DNA from: Bradyrhizobiaceae bacterium
GTDB taxonomy: Bacteria; Pseudomonadota; Alphaproteobacteria; Rhizobiales; Xanthobacteraceae
Reading direction: 5' to 3'
DNA length: 36,112 bases
NCBI GenBank assembly: GCA_947481635.1
Contig: CANKHJ010000025.1
Coordinates: forward strand, 1 to 36,112
The notes under the pieces were generated by a model. The model was not told the origin of the DNA. It made no database searches and was given only the letters and a program-made list of their open reading frames with translations. Shown here piece after piece: positions 8,458-17,199 of the stretch. Numbering within the stretch: position 1 is the first letter of the stretch; every line of letters starts with the position of its first letter. A program made the translations under genes and the position numbers.

Positions 8458-8543
8458 GTCGTCCCCGCGAAAGCGGGGACCCAGTATTCCGCGGTCCATC
8501 GATAGGACACGGAGTACTGGACCCCCGCTTTCGCGGGGGTGAC
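8458..8543. repeat. Dispersed palindromic repeat, short form (86 bp)
   Basis: Second 86-bp copy. Outer arms CCCCGCGAAAGCGGGGACCC and CCCCCGCTTTCGCGGGGGTGAC surround the core GTCCATCGATAGGACACGG, which closely matches the copy at 1193-1278. It sits between two genes of the same direction (the TctC-type protein and the VOC protein), so it may reduce read-through between them. Confidence 0.8.
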
Positions 8544-8615
8544 AGCTGTTGGGTGTTGCGCGAGATGGGCAGGCATAATGTTCTTATGACACGTGCGGTT
8601 TGATGACCGCACACT

Positions 8616-9584
8616 TCACTCCGGCACGATCCCAAGTTCCTTGGTGGTCTTGCTCCACAGATCAAGCTGATCGCGCAGGAACGCGCTGGCTTCGGCCGGC
8701 GTAGTGCCGGGCGGCTCGAGTTCGAAGCCGAGCTTCGGGGCAAGCTCCTGCACTTGCGGATCGCGCAGCGCGTCGCCGACCGCCGCATTCAGCTTGGCGA
8801 TGATCTCCGGCGGCGTGCCGGTCGGCGCCACCAGCATGAACCAGCCGCTGAAGTCGAAGCCGGGCAGCGTTTCCGCCGCGGCCGGAACGTTCGGCGCCGC
8901 CGCGAGACGCTTGTTGGACGCAGTCGCGAGCGCGCGCAGCTGGCCGCCACGCACCAGCGCCTCGGCGATCGAGGCCGAGAAAATGCCGGTATGGATGCGC
9001 CCGGCCACGGTGTCCTGCAGGCCGGCATTGATGTTGTTCGACGGCACCATCAGGAATTTGGTTCCGGCGCGGATGTTGATTGCCTGCGCGGTCATGCCGG
9101 CGAGGTTGCGCGGCCCGTCGACTGCCATGGTGTATTTTCCGGGCGACGCCTTGTCGAGCGCGATCAGCTCGGCCAGATTTTTGGCCGGAACGTCCGGATG
9201 CGCGACGATCAGCTGATGGCTGCGGGTGATCAGGGCGACCGGCGCATAATCCTTCTGCGGATCGTAGCTCAGGTTCTTCATCATGAAGGGATTGACCGAC
9301 AGCGCGGCCGAGGTGGCGAAGAAGAAGGTGTAGCCATCCGGCGCGGCGCGCGCCGCGGCGGTTGCGCCGACGACATTGCCGGCGCCCGGCTTGTTCTCGA
9401 TCACGACGGTTTGCCCGAGGCTGCGCGACAGCCGGTCGGCCATCATCCGCGCCATCACGTCCGGGCTGGCGCCGGCCGCCTGCGAGACGATGAAGGTCAC
9501 GGTCCGTTGCGGCCAGGCCTGGCTTGAGGCCTCGGTCACCGGCATGAGCAATAAAGCCGCGGTCAGTACGGATGCGCGCATCAT
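8616..9584 (-). CDS. TctC/Bug-family periplasmic solute-binding protein
   Basis: 322 residues including a signal peptide (hydrophobic stretch to about residue 22, ASSQA before the mature WPQRTVTFIV). Family hallmarks are a PGAGN loop (ENKPGAGNVVGA) and PDGYTF. Such proteins deliver carboxylates to tripartite tricarboxylate transporters, but no tctA or tctB membrane partner is in the window. Orphan binding proteins of this type are common in alpha- and betaproteobacteria. The ATG at 9584 overlaps the stop of the thiamine-diphosphate enzyme remnant by ATGA, so the two were once translationally coupled. The ligand is probably an aromatic or keto acid of the local pathway, by context only. Confidence 0.85.
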   Translation of the reverse strand: MMRASVLTAALLLMPVTEASSQAWPQRTVTFIVSQAAGASPDVMARMMADRLSRSLGQTVVIENKPGAGNVVGATAAARAAPDGYTFFFATSAALSVNPFMMKNLSYDPQKDYAPVALITRSHQLIVAHPDVPAKNLAELIALDKASPGKYTMAVDGPRNLAGMTAQAINIRAGTKFLMVPSNNINAGLQDTVAGRIHTGIFSASIAEALVRGGQLRALATASNKRLAAAPNVPAAAETLPGFDFSGWFMLVAPTGTPPEIIAKLNAAVGDALRDPQVQELAPKLGFELEPPGTTPAEASAFLRDQLDLWSKTTKELGIVPE

Positions 9585-10029
9585 GCTTTGATCTTCCCTG
9601 GTTGTTTGGCGCTTTGCGGCTTCGAAGGCGTCCGCGTCAGCGCGTCGAATCCATATTGGTTCATCCGGCCGAAAACTGGAAGGCAGGGATGCGGCACAAA
9701 CCGCGTCTGGCAGTCGATCACGGCGGGGCGTCCGGATGCGACCGCACGTCGCATGGCCAGGCAAAGTCCTGCGGCCGGCTGACGGCTTCGCCATGGCAGC
9801 CGAAGCCCCGGGCGATCTCGGCATAATCGCTGCCGTCGAGGCTAGTGCCCATCTCGAAGCCGAACTGCGCCTGCTGGCCGGCCCGGATGATACCCCAGGC
9901 GGCGTTGTTGTGGATGATCGTCACGATCGGCAGGCCATAGCGGCGCGCGGCGTCGAGTTCCTGCAATGTGAAGCCGTGGATCATCAGCAATGGTTGTCCG
10001 GCGCCCGCTTGACCGCCGGTCTTGTTCAT
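9581..10029 (-). pseudogene. C-terminal remnant of a thiamine-diphosphate-dependent enzyme, frameshifted
   Basis: The open part (10029-9718) encodes the cofactor domain of an acetolactate synthase/benzoylformate decarboxylase-like enzyme: ARRYGLPIVTIIHNNAAWG, then IARGFGCHGEAV. The GDG half of the GDG...NN motif is missing, with LLMIHGFTLQELD in its place. At about 9751-9766 the homology shifts frame by one missing base (or two extra). It continues as MRRAVASGRPAVIDC and FVPHPCLPVFG to a TGA at 9583-9581. About 150 of the expected ~550 residues remain. The 5' end stops at the LysE-type gene, whose TGA overlaps the ATG here. The mutation could be a sequencing error, but the N-terminal truncation is real in this sequence. 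Confidence 0.75.
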
Positions 10030-10655
10030 CGCGCCGTAGTGAACGCAAACCAGACAGCGATGAGTCCAAGACTCAGCGAGAGCCCCCGGCGCACCACGCG
10101 ACTGCGATCCGGGTCATCCAGTAAAGACCGTGCAGTCCCGGCGAGTGACACGATTGTCACGTGTATCGCGGTTGCCACGACGACATAGACGATCGACAGG
10201 AATACTGTCTGAGAGGGCACGGACTGCTGTGCATTGATAAATGTCGGCAGCACCGCGACATAAAACAGCGCCGCCTTGGGATTGAGCAAATTCGTGATGA
10301 GGCCGCGTCTAAAGACCGCGCTGTCGATCCCATCGCCGTCGGTGCGGGCCGGCGACGTTTCGACTGAGTCGCGCCAACCGTCCCAAGCCAGCCAAAAGAG
10401 ATAGCCAACGCCGCCCCAGCGAAGCGCCTCGTAGAGAAACGTCGAGGTCGCAATCAGGCCCGCCAACCCGAGAGCCGCCGAAACCCCAACGATGAGGAGT
10501 CCAAGTGCGATTCCAAAGGAAGCGGCAAAGCCTGCTCGTCGGCCGGTACCTGCGCTCAAGATCGCGAGGTAGGCCATATTCGGCCCTGGCGTCAGTTCGA
10601 TAACCAAACAGGTGAGAACAAATGCGCCAAGCGTGGAAACAGGTATTTCGAACAT
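10026..10655 (-). CDS. LysE/RhtB-family amino-acid exporter
   Basis: A 209-residue inner-membrane protein of the LysE/RhtB family, usually exporting amino acids such as threonine, homoserine or lysine. The typical N-terminal signature ELTPGPNMAYL follows the first helix, and LLNPKAALFY marks the central region. About five to six helices are present. ATG 10655 (MFEIPVSTLGAF) is chosen because family members start there, although no good ribosome binding site is seen. It occupies the place where the 5' part of the thiamine-diphosphate gene should be, so it may have arrived by insertion or rearrangement. Confidence 0.85.
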   Translation of the reverse strand: MFEIPVSTLGAFVLTCLVIELTPGPNMAYLAILSAGTGRRAGFAASFGIALGLLIVGVSAALGLAGLIATSTFLYEALRWGGVGYLFWLAWDGWRDSVETSPARTDGDGIDSAVFRRGLITNLLNPKAALFYVAVLPTFINAQQSVPSQTVFLSIVYVVVATAIHVTIVSLAGTARSLLDDPDRSRVVRRGLSLSLGLIAVWFAFTTAR

Positions 10656-10699
10656 CAGAGAGGACGATCCCAACACACCCGTTTGATGCCCGTTGCGTG

Positions 10700-10731
10700 G
10701 TGGGGAGGCCACACATCAAAATGCCTCCCAC
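10700..10731. promoter_or_regulatory. Stem-loop upstream of the LysE-type gene
   Basis: GTGGGGAGGC (10700-10709) pairs with GCCTCCCAC (10723-10731) apart from one bulged base, around a 13-base loop. It lies 45 bases upstream of the exporter start. No T tract follows on either strand, so a leader structure or operator is likelier than a terminator. Confidence 0.3.
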
Positions 10732-10850
10732 AGGTCCGGTGATACTACACCAGACCATCAACTCAGGTGTGCAATTCCGACCGGTCGCGACTGCGATGGT
10801 CCAGACGCCGCGTGCCTACCCCGCCAACGGGTCGGCGCTTCGCGCCGCCC

Positions 10851-10969
10851 GATGACAGGCTCCAGCGGGGCATCCAGTACGCCGTGAGCTTTCAATAGGA
10901 AGCCGGAGAGACTTGCCTTCATTTCGTTCTGCACGGCGTACTGGGCCCTCCGTTTTCGCGGAGGGTGAC
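10851..10969. repeat. Dispersed palindromic repeat, long form (about 119 bp), one arm decayed
   Basis: The right arm CCTCCGTTTTCGCGGAGGGTGAC is intact, but the left outer arm is worn down to CAGCGGGGCATCCAGTACGCC. Between the arms it carries about 35 extra bases (AAGCCGGAGAG ... CGTTCTGCACGG) that the 86-bp copies lack and that the copy at 20629-20749 shares. It sits between the exporter gene and the amidohydrolase end. The rest of the 348-base gap (10656-11003) holds the hairpin at 10700 and nothing else I recognise. Confidence 0.7.
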
Positions 10970-11003
10970 CACCGTGACTGAGGCTGCTGATGCGGCTCTG
11001 CCG

Positions 11004-12593
11004 TCAGTGGCTCCCCCACACCTTCTCCGCGCCGACCCAGGTCGAACGCACCGGGATCCGCCTGATGGTATGCGGCTCGACCTCGATCGGGCTCTGTTCG
11101 ATCACGGTGAAATCCGCGAGCTGTCCGGGCTTGATGCGGCCCTTGATGCCGGCCTCGCCGCTGACCGCGGCGGAACCCGCGGTGTAGATCTCCAGCGCCT
11201 CCTCGACCAGGATGCGCTGTGACGGACCGACCAATTGGCCGGACGTATCGAGGCGCAGCACGCAGCCCTGGATATTGCGTAGCGGCTCGAACGGGCCCGC
11301 GCCGAAATCCGACGATCCGCCGACGGTGATGCCGGCGTCGAGGAATGAACGGCAGGCGATCATCCAGTCGGCGCGGCGTGCGCCGAAATACTGGCGGATC
11401 TTCTCACCGTGGAAGGCCGGATAACTCATCAGCGGCACCACCATGAGATCAAGCGCTTTGATCTCGGCCACGATCTCGGGAGTGATCAGGCTGCAATGCT
11501 CGATGCGGTGATGCAGGCCCGGACGCGGCGCTGCCGCCATCGCGGCGGAGACTTCGGCCAGCAGCATCTTGATGGCGCGGTCGCCATTGGCATGCATTGC
11601 GAGGCAATTGCCGCTCGCGTGCACCGCGCGCACCAGATCGGTAAGCTCCGCCGCGGTCATGTTCAACATGCCGCTATAGGTCGTCCCTTCGAGCGGCTGT
11701 TCGCAGAAACAGGTGCCGCCGGCCACCGCGCCGTCGAGCACGCCTTTCACGCCGATCAGCCGCAGCTTGTCGCTGCCGAATCCGGACCGGATCTTGAGAT
11801 CGCGGATGCGGTCGAAGTAATCGTGACGGATCAGCATGCCGACCCGCGCCGTCAGCAGGCCGCGCGCATCGGCTTCCTGGAACAACTCGATCGCCGACGG
11901 GATCACCATCGCGTCGGTGATCGAGGTGATGCCGGCGGCGTGAAAATCCTGCAGCGCGGAGCTGAAGCCGCGCAGCCGCGCCTCGAGATCCGGCTCGGGC
12001 AACCGCACGATGAACAGGTTCTCGGCGCGTCCATAAAGGACGCCGTTCACCCGCCCATCATCCCCCTTGCCATATTCGCCGCCGGACGGAGGCTCGTCAT
12101 GATCGCCGATGCCGCCGAGCGCGAGCGCTGGCGTGTTGGCGACGCCGATATGGCCGCTGAGATGCCGGACATGGATCGGATGGTCGGTCGAGATGCGATC
12201 GAGATCGCCGCGGTCGATGATCCGCCCGCCGGTGGTCTTGGCGTGATCGTAGCGCACCGCCTGGATCCACTGGCCTTTCGGGGTGCGCGCCACTTCCTCG
12301 CGCAGCTTCTCGAACAGCGCTTCGGGCGTCGTCACCTTGTCCGGGTCGAGATTGACATGGACGCGATATTCCGCCGCCTTGGAGGGATGCATATGCGCAT
12401 CGTTGAAGCCCGGCAGGACGATTCCGTCGCCAAGATCCACCTGCTCCGCCGTTGAAAACTGCGCGCGCAAATCACCCGCATTGCCAACCGCGACGATCCG
12501 CCCCCCGAAGGTGACAAAGGCTTCGGCATCCGGCCCCGCCATGGTGAGAACACGCTTGGCCTGGAACAGCCGAAACACTTCGGAATCTGACAC
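11004..12593 (-). CDS. Amidohydrolase family 3 protein (YtcJ-like)
   Basis: A 529-residue metal-dependent hydrolase of the YtcJ-like group. A small N-terminal beta-domain (AKRVLTMAGPD) comes first, then the barrel motif GFNDAHMHP with H67 and H69. Later metal or catalytic elements are HANGDRAIK, HHRIEHCSL and GGSSDFGAGPF. The C-terminal strand returns to the beta-domain (GRIKPGQLADFTVIE). The GTG start at 12593 follows GGGAGA. Members hydrolyse amide or C-N bonds, mostly with unknown substrates. It diverges from an ABC uptake operon that ends with a second, different amidohydrolase, so the transporter may import its substrate. Confidence 0.85.
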   Translation of the reverse strand: MSDSEVFRLFQAKRVLTMAGPDAEAFVTFGGRIVAVGNAGDLRAQFSTAEQVDLGDGIVLPGFNDAHMHPSKAAEYRVHVNLDPDKVTTPEALFEKLREEVARTPKGQWIQAVRYDHAKTTGGRIIDRGDLDRISTDHPIHVRHLSGHIGVANTPALALGGIGDHDEPPSGGEYGKGDDGRVNGVLYGRAENLFIVRLPEPDLEARLRGFSSALQDFHAAGITSITDAMVIPSAIELFQEADARGLLTARVGMLIRHDYFDRIRDLKIRSGFGSDKLRLIGVKGVLDGAVAGGTCFCEQPLEGTTYSGMLNMTAAELTDLVRAVHASGNCLAMHANGDRAIKMLLAEVSAAMAAAPRPGLHHRIEHCSLITPEIVAEIKALDLMVVPLMSYPAFHGEKIRQYFGARRADWMIACRSFLDAGITVGGSSDFGAGPFEPLRNIQGCVLRLDTSGQLVGPSQRILVEEALEIYTAGSAAVSGEAGIKGRIKPGQLADFTVIEQSPIEVEPHTIRRIPVRSTWVGAEKVWGSH

Positions 12594-12661
12594 GCGGAAC
12601 GTCTCCCGACTTGAAACAGGCCTTGCGAGAAAGTCGCAGGCACATCGTCACAACTTGCCTT

Positions 12662-12701
12662 GCCAATGAGGGATTGGCCGCAATAGCATGGCCACTATAA
12701 G
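12662..12701 (+). promoter_or_regulatory. Candidate promoter and operator of the ABC transporter operon
   Basis: TTGGCC (12674-12679) and TATAAG (12696-12701) are 16 bp apart, about 70 bases before the binding-protein start. A perfect inverted repeat GCCAAT-N5-ATTGGC (12662-12678) overlaps the -35 element, the place expected for a regulator site. The divergent amidohydrolase gene starts at 12593, so the site could serve both directions. Confidence 0.4.
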
Positions 12702-12772
12702 AGCTGGTGATGGGTTGTAAACGATCGCACTGGTTCAACCACATTCGGGGCCCTGCCCCTCCTGGAGCTGGC

Positions 12773-14281
12773 ATGAAAATCGCTGCACTGCTTGCGCGTT
12801 GCGTTCCCGCGATGGCCGCAATTGCTCTGACGATCGGCGTCTGGTCTCCCGCGTCGGCACAGACGCCGAGGGGCATTCTCAAATTCGGCGCCGATACGCC
12901 GCTGAACGATTGGGAGACCTTCAACAAGCCGGGCGAAGCGCATCTCGCGCTGGTGTATGAGCCGTTGATCGGCATCGCCGCGGACGGCCACACGCTGCAG
13001 CCGAAGCTCGCGACCAAATGGGAGCAGACAGCCACCGCGGTGACGCTCACGCTGCGCTCGGGCGTGACGTTTCACGACGGCACACCGTTCAATGCTCAGG
13101 CGGCAGCGATCAATATTGAACGGATCAAGGCCTCGAAGAGTCAGTTCGCCAACATCTTCAAGCCGGTATCCGCCGTGAATGCGGTCAACGACACCACGCT
13201 GGTGCTGGAGTTGAACGGGCCGGCGCCGACATTGCTGCGCAACCTCAATGCGCGCGGCACCATGATGGTGTCGCCGAAGGCGTTGGCGGATGGGTCCTAT
13301 CTCAAGCAGGGCATCGGCACCGGGCCGTGGAAGTTCAACGCCGCGGCATCGCAGTTCGGCGCCAATTCCAAGATCGTGGCCGAGTATTACGACGGCTATT
13401 ATGCGCCGGAGCAGGTCGGCCCGCGCCGGGTCGAGGTGCTGTCGATCGACGATCCGAACTCGATGTATAACGCACTGGTGACCGGACAGATCGACGTCGC
13501 GATGCTGCCCGGCGACATCGCCAAGCCGGCCGAGGCGCAGGGCTTCAAGGTGGTGACGGCGCCATCGCTGCTGATGCATCTGCTGATGCTCGATCGCAAG
13601 GACACCTTCGCGAATGTGAACGTGCGCCGCGCGATCTGCAGCGCAATCGACACCGCTGAATGGGTCGAGGCGGATCTGGCCGGCTACGGCAAATCGGTGG
13701 TGCAGCGCTTCCAGCCGGGAGAGGTTGGCCACAACCCGGACCTCAAGCCGCACGGCCCCGATCTCGCAAAGGCGCGCGCTTTCATGGCCGCGGCGGGAAA
13801 TCCGAAGGTGAGCTTCACGATCCCGATCTATGCCCGCGTGAAGCAGCGCGCCTTGCTGCTGAAGAGCCAGCTCGCCCCGATCGGCATCGACGTGAATGTC
13901 GAGCAGATGACCGCCGGCCAATACTTCACCTTCTACCAGACCAACAAATACCCGGTGCAGATCAACACCAGCGCCAGCGAGGATCCGGGCCCCTACGATT
14001 ATTATCAGTTCCGCCTGCAGGCCGACGGCGTCGGCAACCCGTTCAAGGTGCAGGATGCCGGCCTCGACGCACTGGTCCAGAAGACGCTTGCGAGCGACCC
14101 GAAGGAGCAGGAAGCGGGCTGGCGCGCGATGGCCGCCTATGTCCACGACAACGCGCTCGACTGCGGCTTCTTCGAGCACAACACGGTGTGGGCTTTCAAC
14201 GCCAAGCGCGTCGACAAGGTGGTCGCAACCGCTATGAAACCGTCGGTGTTCCGATACGCGGAGAGCCGGCCGGCGAACTGA
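12773..14281 (+). CDS. ABC transporter substrate-binding protein, peptide/nickel (SBP_5) family
   Basis: A 502-residue periplasmic binding protein with a signal peptide (residues 1 to about 29, ending ASA-Q). Cluster C traits are visible: LVYEPLIGIAADG, the GVTFHDGTPFNA signature, then GTGPWKFN. ATG 12773 is preceded by GGAG at a six-base spacing. It is the first gene of a five-gene operon (binding protein, permease, permease-ATPase fusion, ATPase, amidohydrolase). The ligand cannot be named. Because amidohydrolases flank the system, a peptide-like or N-containing small molecule is more likely than nickel. Confidence 0.9.
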   Translation: MKIAALLARCVPAMAAIALTIGVWSPASAQTPRGILKFGADTPLNDWETFNKPGEAHLALVYEPLIGIAADGHTLQPKLATKWEQTATAVTLTLRSGVTFHDGTPFNAQAAAINIERIKASKSQFANIFKPVSAVNAVNDTTLVLELNGPAPTLLRNLNARGTMMVSPKALADGSYLKQGIGTGPWKFNAAASQFGANSKIVAEYYDGYYAPEQVGPRRVEVLSIDDPNSMYNALVTGQIDVAMLPGDIAKPAEAQGFKVVTAPSLLMHLLMLDRKDTFANVNVRRAICSAIDTAEWVEADLAGYGKSVVQRFQPGEVGHNPDLKPHGPDLAKARAFMAAAGNPKVSFTIPIYARVKQRALLLKSQLAPIGIDVNVEQMTAGQYFTFYQTNKYPVQINTSASEDPGPYDYYQFRLQADGVGNPFKVQDAGLDALVQKTLASDPKEQEAGWRAMAAYVHDNALDCGFFEHNTVWAFNAKRVDKVVATAMKPSVFRYAESRPAN

Positions 14282-14311
14282 GCGGGACGATAACCGCATT
14301 GCGGCGGCGAC

Positions 14312-15256
14312 ATGCAGAAGCTGATTTTCTACCGTCTGTTGTCGTCGTTCGGCGTGCTGTTCCTTGTCGCCACGCTGCTCTTCGCACTCGTGCAATTGTC
14401 GCCGATCGACCCCGTCACCCTCGCGCTGGGTGACGCGGGCACACCGGAACAGCAGGCTGCCAAGCGTCACGAACTCGGCCTCGATCGGGCGCTGCCGGTC
14501 CAGTTCGTGTCATGGCTCGGGGCCGCCCTCACCGGCGACCTTGGAAAGTCGCATATCCACGGCGCGCCGGTGATCGAGGAGCTACTGTCCAGGCTTCCGG
14601 TGACTTTCGGTCTGGTCGGAGGCGCGATCCTGCTCTCAATTGTCATCGGCCTCCTGGCCGGCGTCTATGCCGGCTTTCGCGCGGACTCGGTGGTCGATCG
14701 AGCGATCACCTTCCTGGTGTCGATCGGTCTGGCGCTTCCGGGCTTCTGGCTGGGGCTGCTATTCGCCAGCGCCTTCGCGGTGAGCCTGCGCTGGTTCCCC
14801 GCGATCGGCTACACGCCGCTGTCGGAGGGCCTCGGCGGCTGGCTGCGCGGACTGGCGCTCCCCTGTACGGCGCTCGCGATCCATGCAGCGGCGGTGATCG
14901 CGCGGCATGCGCGCGGTGCGATCATTGAATCCTCCAACGCGTCCTATGTGCAGGCGTTGCGCGCAAATGGCACGCCGGAACGGCTGATCCGGTTTCAATA
15001 CATCCTGAAAAACGCCATGACGCTGATCCTGCCGATCATCGGTATCGAGATGGCCGTGACGCTTGCCACCAGCGTGGTGATCGAGAAGGTGTTCGCGTTG
15101 CCAGGGATCGGTACTCTGCTGGTCGAGTCGATCGTGCATAACGACCTGCCGCTGCTCCAGGGCAGTGTTCTGCTGGTTGCGTGTTTCGTGCTGCTCGCCA
15201 ACCTGCTGATCGATGTCGCCCTCGGCCTGATCAATCCGCGGGTCAGGCCGTCGTGA
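14312..15256 (+). CDS. ABC transporter permease, DppB type
   Basis: A 314-residue inner-membrane permease of the peptide/nickel importer family, with about six helices. The N-terminus MQKLIFYRLLSSFGVLFLVA is the usual first helix. The ATPase-contacting EAA loop is visible around YVQALRANGTPERLIRFQYI, and VIEKVFALPGIG is characteristic of DppB-like permeases. It begins 30 bases after the binding protein. Its TGA overlaps the GTG start of the next gene (GTGA), indicating translational coupling. Confidence 0.9.
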   Translation: MQKLIFYRLLSSFGVLFLVATLLFALVQLSPIDPVTLALGDAGTPEQQAAKRHELGLDRALPVQFVSWLGAALTGDLGKSHIHGAPVIEELLSRLPVTFGLVGGAILLSIVIGLLAGVYAGFRADSVVDRAITFLVSIGLALPGFWLGLLFASAFAVSLRWFPAIGYTPLSEGLGGWLRGLALPCTALAIHAAAVIARHARGAIIESSNASYVQALRANGTPERLIRFQYILKNAMTLILPIIGIEMAVTLATSVVIEKVFALPGIGTLLVESIVHNDLPLLQGSVLLVACFVLLANLLIDVALGLINPRVRPS

Positions 15257-17199
15257 GCCTCGACGCACCGCTGATGACGGCGCCGGCCCCCGCCCCGGCT
15301 GCCACGATCGTCATGCCCGACGACGCGGCCGGCGCGCCGGCCCGGCATGGGATCTGGCGCCGGCTGGTGGCGCAGCCGATGACGCTGATCTGCCTGATCC
15401 TGCTCGGCGCCTTCGCCTTGGTCGCGATCTTCGCACCATGGCTCGCGCCTTACGATCCCACCTCCACCAACACCCCGATCCGCCTGCGCGGCCCAAGCGC
15501 GGCGCATTGGCTCGGCACCGACTCGCTCGGCCGCGACGTGCTGTCGCGTGTGATCTACGGCTCGCGTCTCGCGCTCGGCACCTCCATCGCCTCGGTGTCC
15601 CTCGCGGTGGTGGTCGGGACCGCGATCGGGCTGTTCATCGGTTATCGCGGCGGGATGTGGGACCGTGTCGCGATGCGCATCGTGGATGCGATGCAATCCA
15701 TTCCTGCGCTGGTATTCGCTTTCGCGATCATCGCGGTGATCGGCCGCGGCCTGGTGCCCGCGACGCTGGCGGTGAGCCTGATCTTCTCGATCATGTATAT
15801 CCGCATCACGCGCGGCATCGTGCTGCGTGAGCGCGAACAGCTTTACGTCGACGCCGCCCGCGTCGCCGGGCTTTCAACGCCGCGCATCGTGTTCCGCGAG
15901 ATCCTGCCGAATCTCGCCGGCCCGCTGATCGTGGAATCGTCGATCCATCTCGGCTCGGCGCAACTGATCATCGCGATGCTCAGCTTCCTCGGGCTCGGCG
16001 TCGATGCCGACGCGCCCGACTGGGGCGGCATGCTCAGCGACGCGCGGATCTATCAGGCGATCCAGCCATTCATCTCGGTCCCCTCCGGCGTCGCAATCAC
16101 GCTGTCGGTGCTGCTGTTCAACATGCTCGGCGATGGATTGCGCGATATCGTCACCGGCACCGGCAGTCATACCCGCGCGCGGATCCGTCCCCCCCACCGG
16201 CCGGCCCCGGCCACCGTCGTCAACGACGCGATCGTGTTGCAGGCCTCCGGGCTGTGCGTCGATTTTCCCGGCGGCGACAAGTCGACGTTCCGGATCCTCG
16301 ACAATGTCGGGTTGACGTTGCGTCGCGGCGAGACCTTCGGCCTGGTCGGCGAGTCCGGCAGCGGCAAGTCGATGACCGCGCTGGCGATGCTCGGCCTCGT
16401 CCCGTCGCCCGGCGGGGTGACCGCCGGATCGGTGATGTTCGGCGGGCGCGACCTGCTCGCGGCATCCGAGGCCGAACTGGCGCGGATACGTGGCAACGCG
16501 ATCGGCATGATCTTCCAGGATCCGATCGCGGCCTTCTCGCCGGTCCATGCCATCGGCCGCCAGATCGCCGAACCGCTGCGCGCGCATCGCGGCTTGTCGG
16601 CGCGCGCGGCGCAGGACCGCGCAGCGGAATTGCTCGACCGCGTCGGCGTGCCGAATGCGCGGCGTCGGCTTGACGATTATCCGCATCAATTCTCCGGCGG
16701 CATGGCGCAGCGCGCGATGATCGCGATGGCGATCGCCTGCGAGCCTCGCCTCCTCATCGCGGACGAGCCGACCACCGCGCTCGATGTCACGATCCAGGCG
16801 CAGGTGCTGGACCTGCTCGAAGACCTCAAGTCCGAATTCGGGATGGCGATCCTGCTGATCACCCACGACCTCGGCATGGTCGCCGAGACCTGCGACCGCA
16901 TGGCGGTGATGTATGCCGGACAGGTGGTCGAGACTGGCGACGTGGCCACGGTGTTCACCTCGCCGCGGCACCCTTATTCCGAAGCACTGATGTCGGCGCG
17001 TCCCCGTAACCGTCCCGCGGACGGCCGGCTGCCGACCATCGAGGGCCGCGTACCGCTGCCCTGGGCGTGGCCGGACGGATGCCGCTTCCATCCGCGCTGC
17101 CGCCATGCCGTGAGCGCCTGCCAGAGCGGGCCCAATCCGCTGGTCGCGGATGTCCGCTGCATCCGGCGCGGCGAATTGGCATTGCGGGGCATCGCATGA
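15253..17199 (+). CDS. Fused ABC permease (DppC type) and ATPase (DppD type)
   Basis: One 648-residue polypeptide joining two subunits that are normally separate. Residues about 40-300 are a DppC-like permease ([18 protein letters not shown] loop at about 201-220). A Pro/Arg-rich linker covers about 303-325. Residues about 328-648 are a DppD-like ATPase: Walker A GESGSGKS (366-373), signature FSGGMAQR, Walker [13 protein letters not shown], switch histidine in LLITHDLG. The oligopeptide-type C-terminal cysteine motif ([10 protein letters not shown]) is also present. No stop or frameshift separates the halves. The GTG start at 15253 overlaps the upstream stop. Such fusions are known in a few lineages but are uncommon. 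Confidence 0.9.
   Translation: MSLDAPLMTAPAPAPAATIVMPDDAAGAPARHGIWRRLVAQPMTLICLILLGAFALVAIFAPWLAPYDPTSTNTPIRLRGPSAAHWLGTDSLGRDVLSRVIYGSRLALGTSIASVSLAVVVGTAIGLFIGYRGGMWDRVAMRIVDAMQSIPALVFAFAIIAVIGRGLVPATLAVSLIFSIMYIRITRGIVLREREQLYVDAARVAGLSTPRIVFREILPNLAGPLIVESSIHLGSAQLIIAMLSFLGLGVDADAPDWGGMLSDARIYQAIQPFISVPSGVAITLSVLLFNMLGDGLRDIVTGTGSHTRARIRPPHRPAPATVVNDAIVLQASGLCVDFPGGDKSTFRILDNVGLTLRRGETFGLVGESGSGKSMTALAMLGLVPSPGGVTAGSVMFGGRDLLAASEAELARIRGNAIGMIFQDPIAAFSPVHAIGRQIAEPLRAHRGLSARAAQDRAAELLDRVGVPNARRRLDDYPHQFSGGMAQRAMIAMAIACEPRLLIADEPTTALDVTIQAQVLDLLEDLKSEFGMAILLITHDLGMVAETCDRMAVMYAGQVVETGDVATVFTSPRHPYSEALMSARPRNRPADGRLPTIEGRVPLPWAWPDGCRFHPRCRHAVSACQSGPNPLVADVRCIRRGELALRGIA

Noticed and set aside
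12695-14470. A 591-codon open frame on the minus strand opposite the binding-protein gene
   Set aside because: Its sequence is Arg/His/Asp-rich with no domain, and the plus-strand frame encodes a clear SBP_5 protein with signal peptide. Long antisense frames are expected in such GC-rich coding DNA.
15874-17106. A 410-codon minus-strand frame opposite the permease-ATPase fusion
   Set aside because: No recognisable protein; it is the shadow of a well-supported ABC gene.
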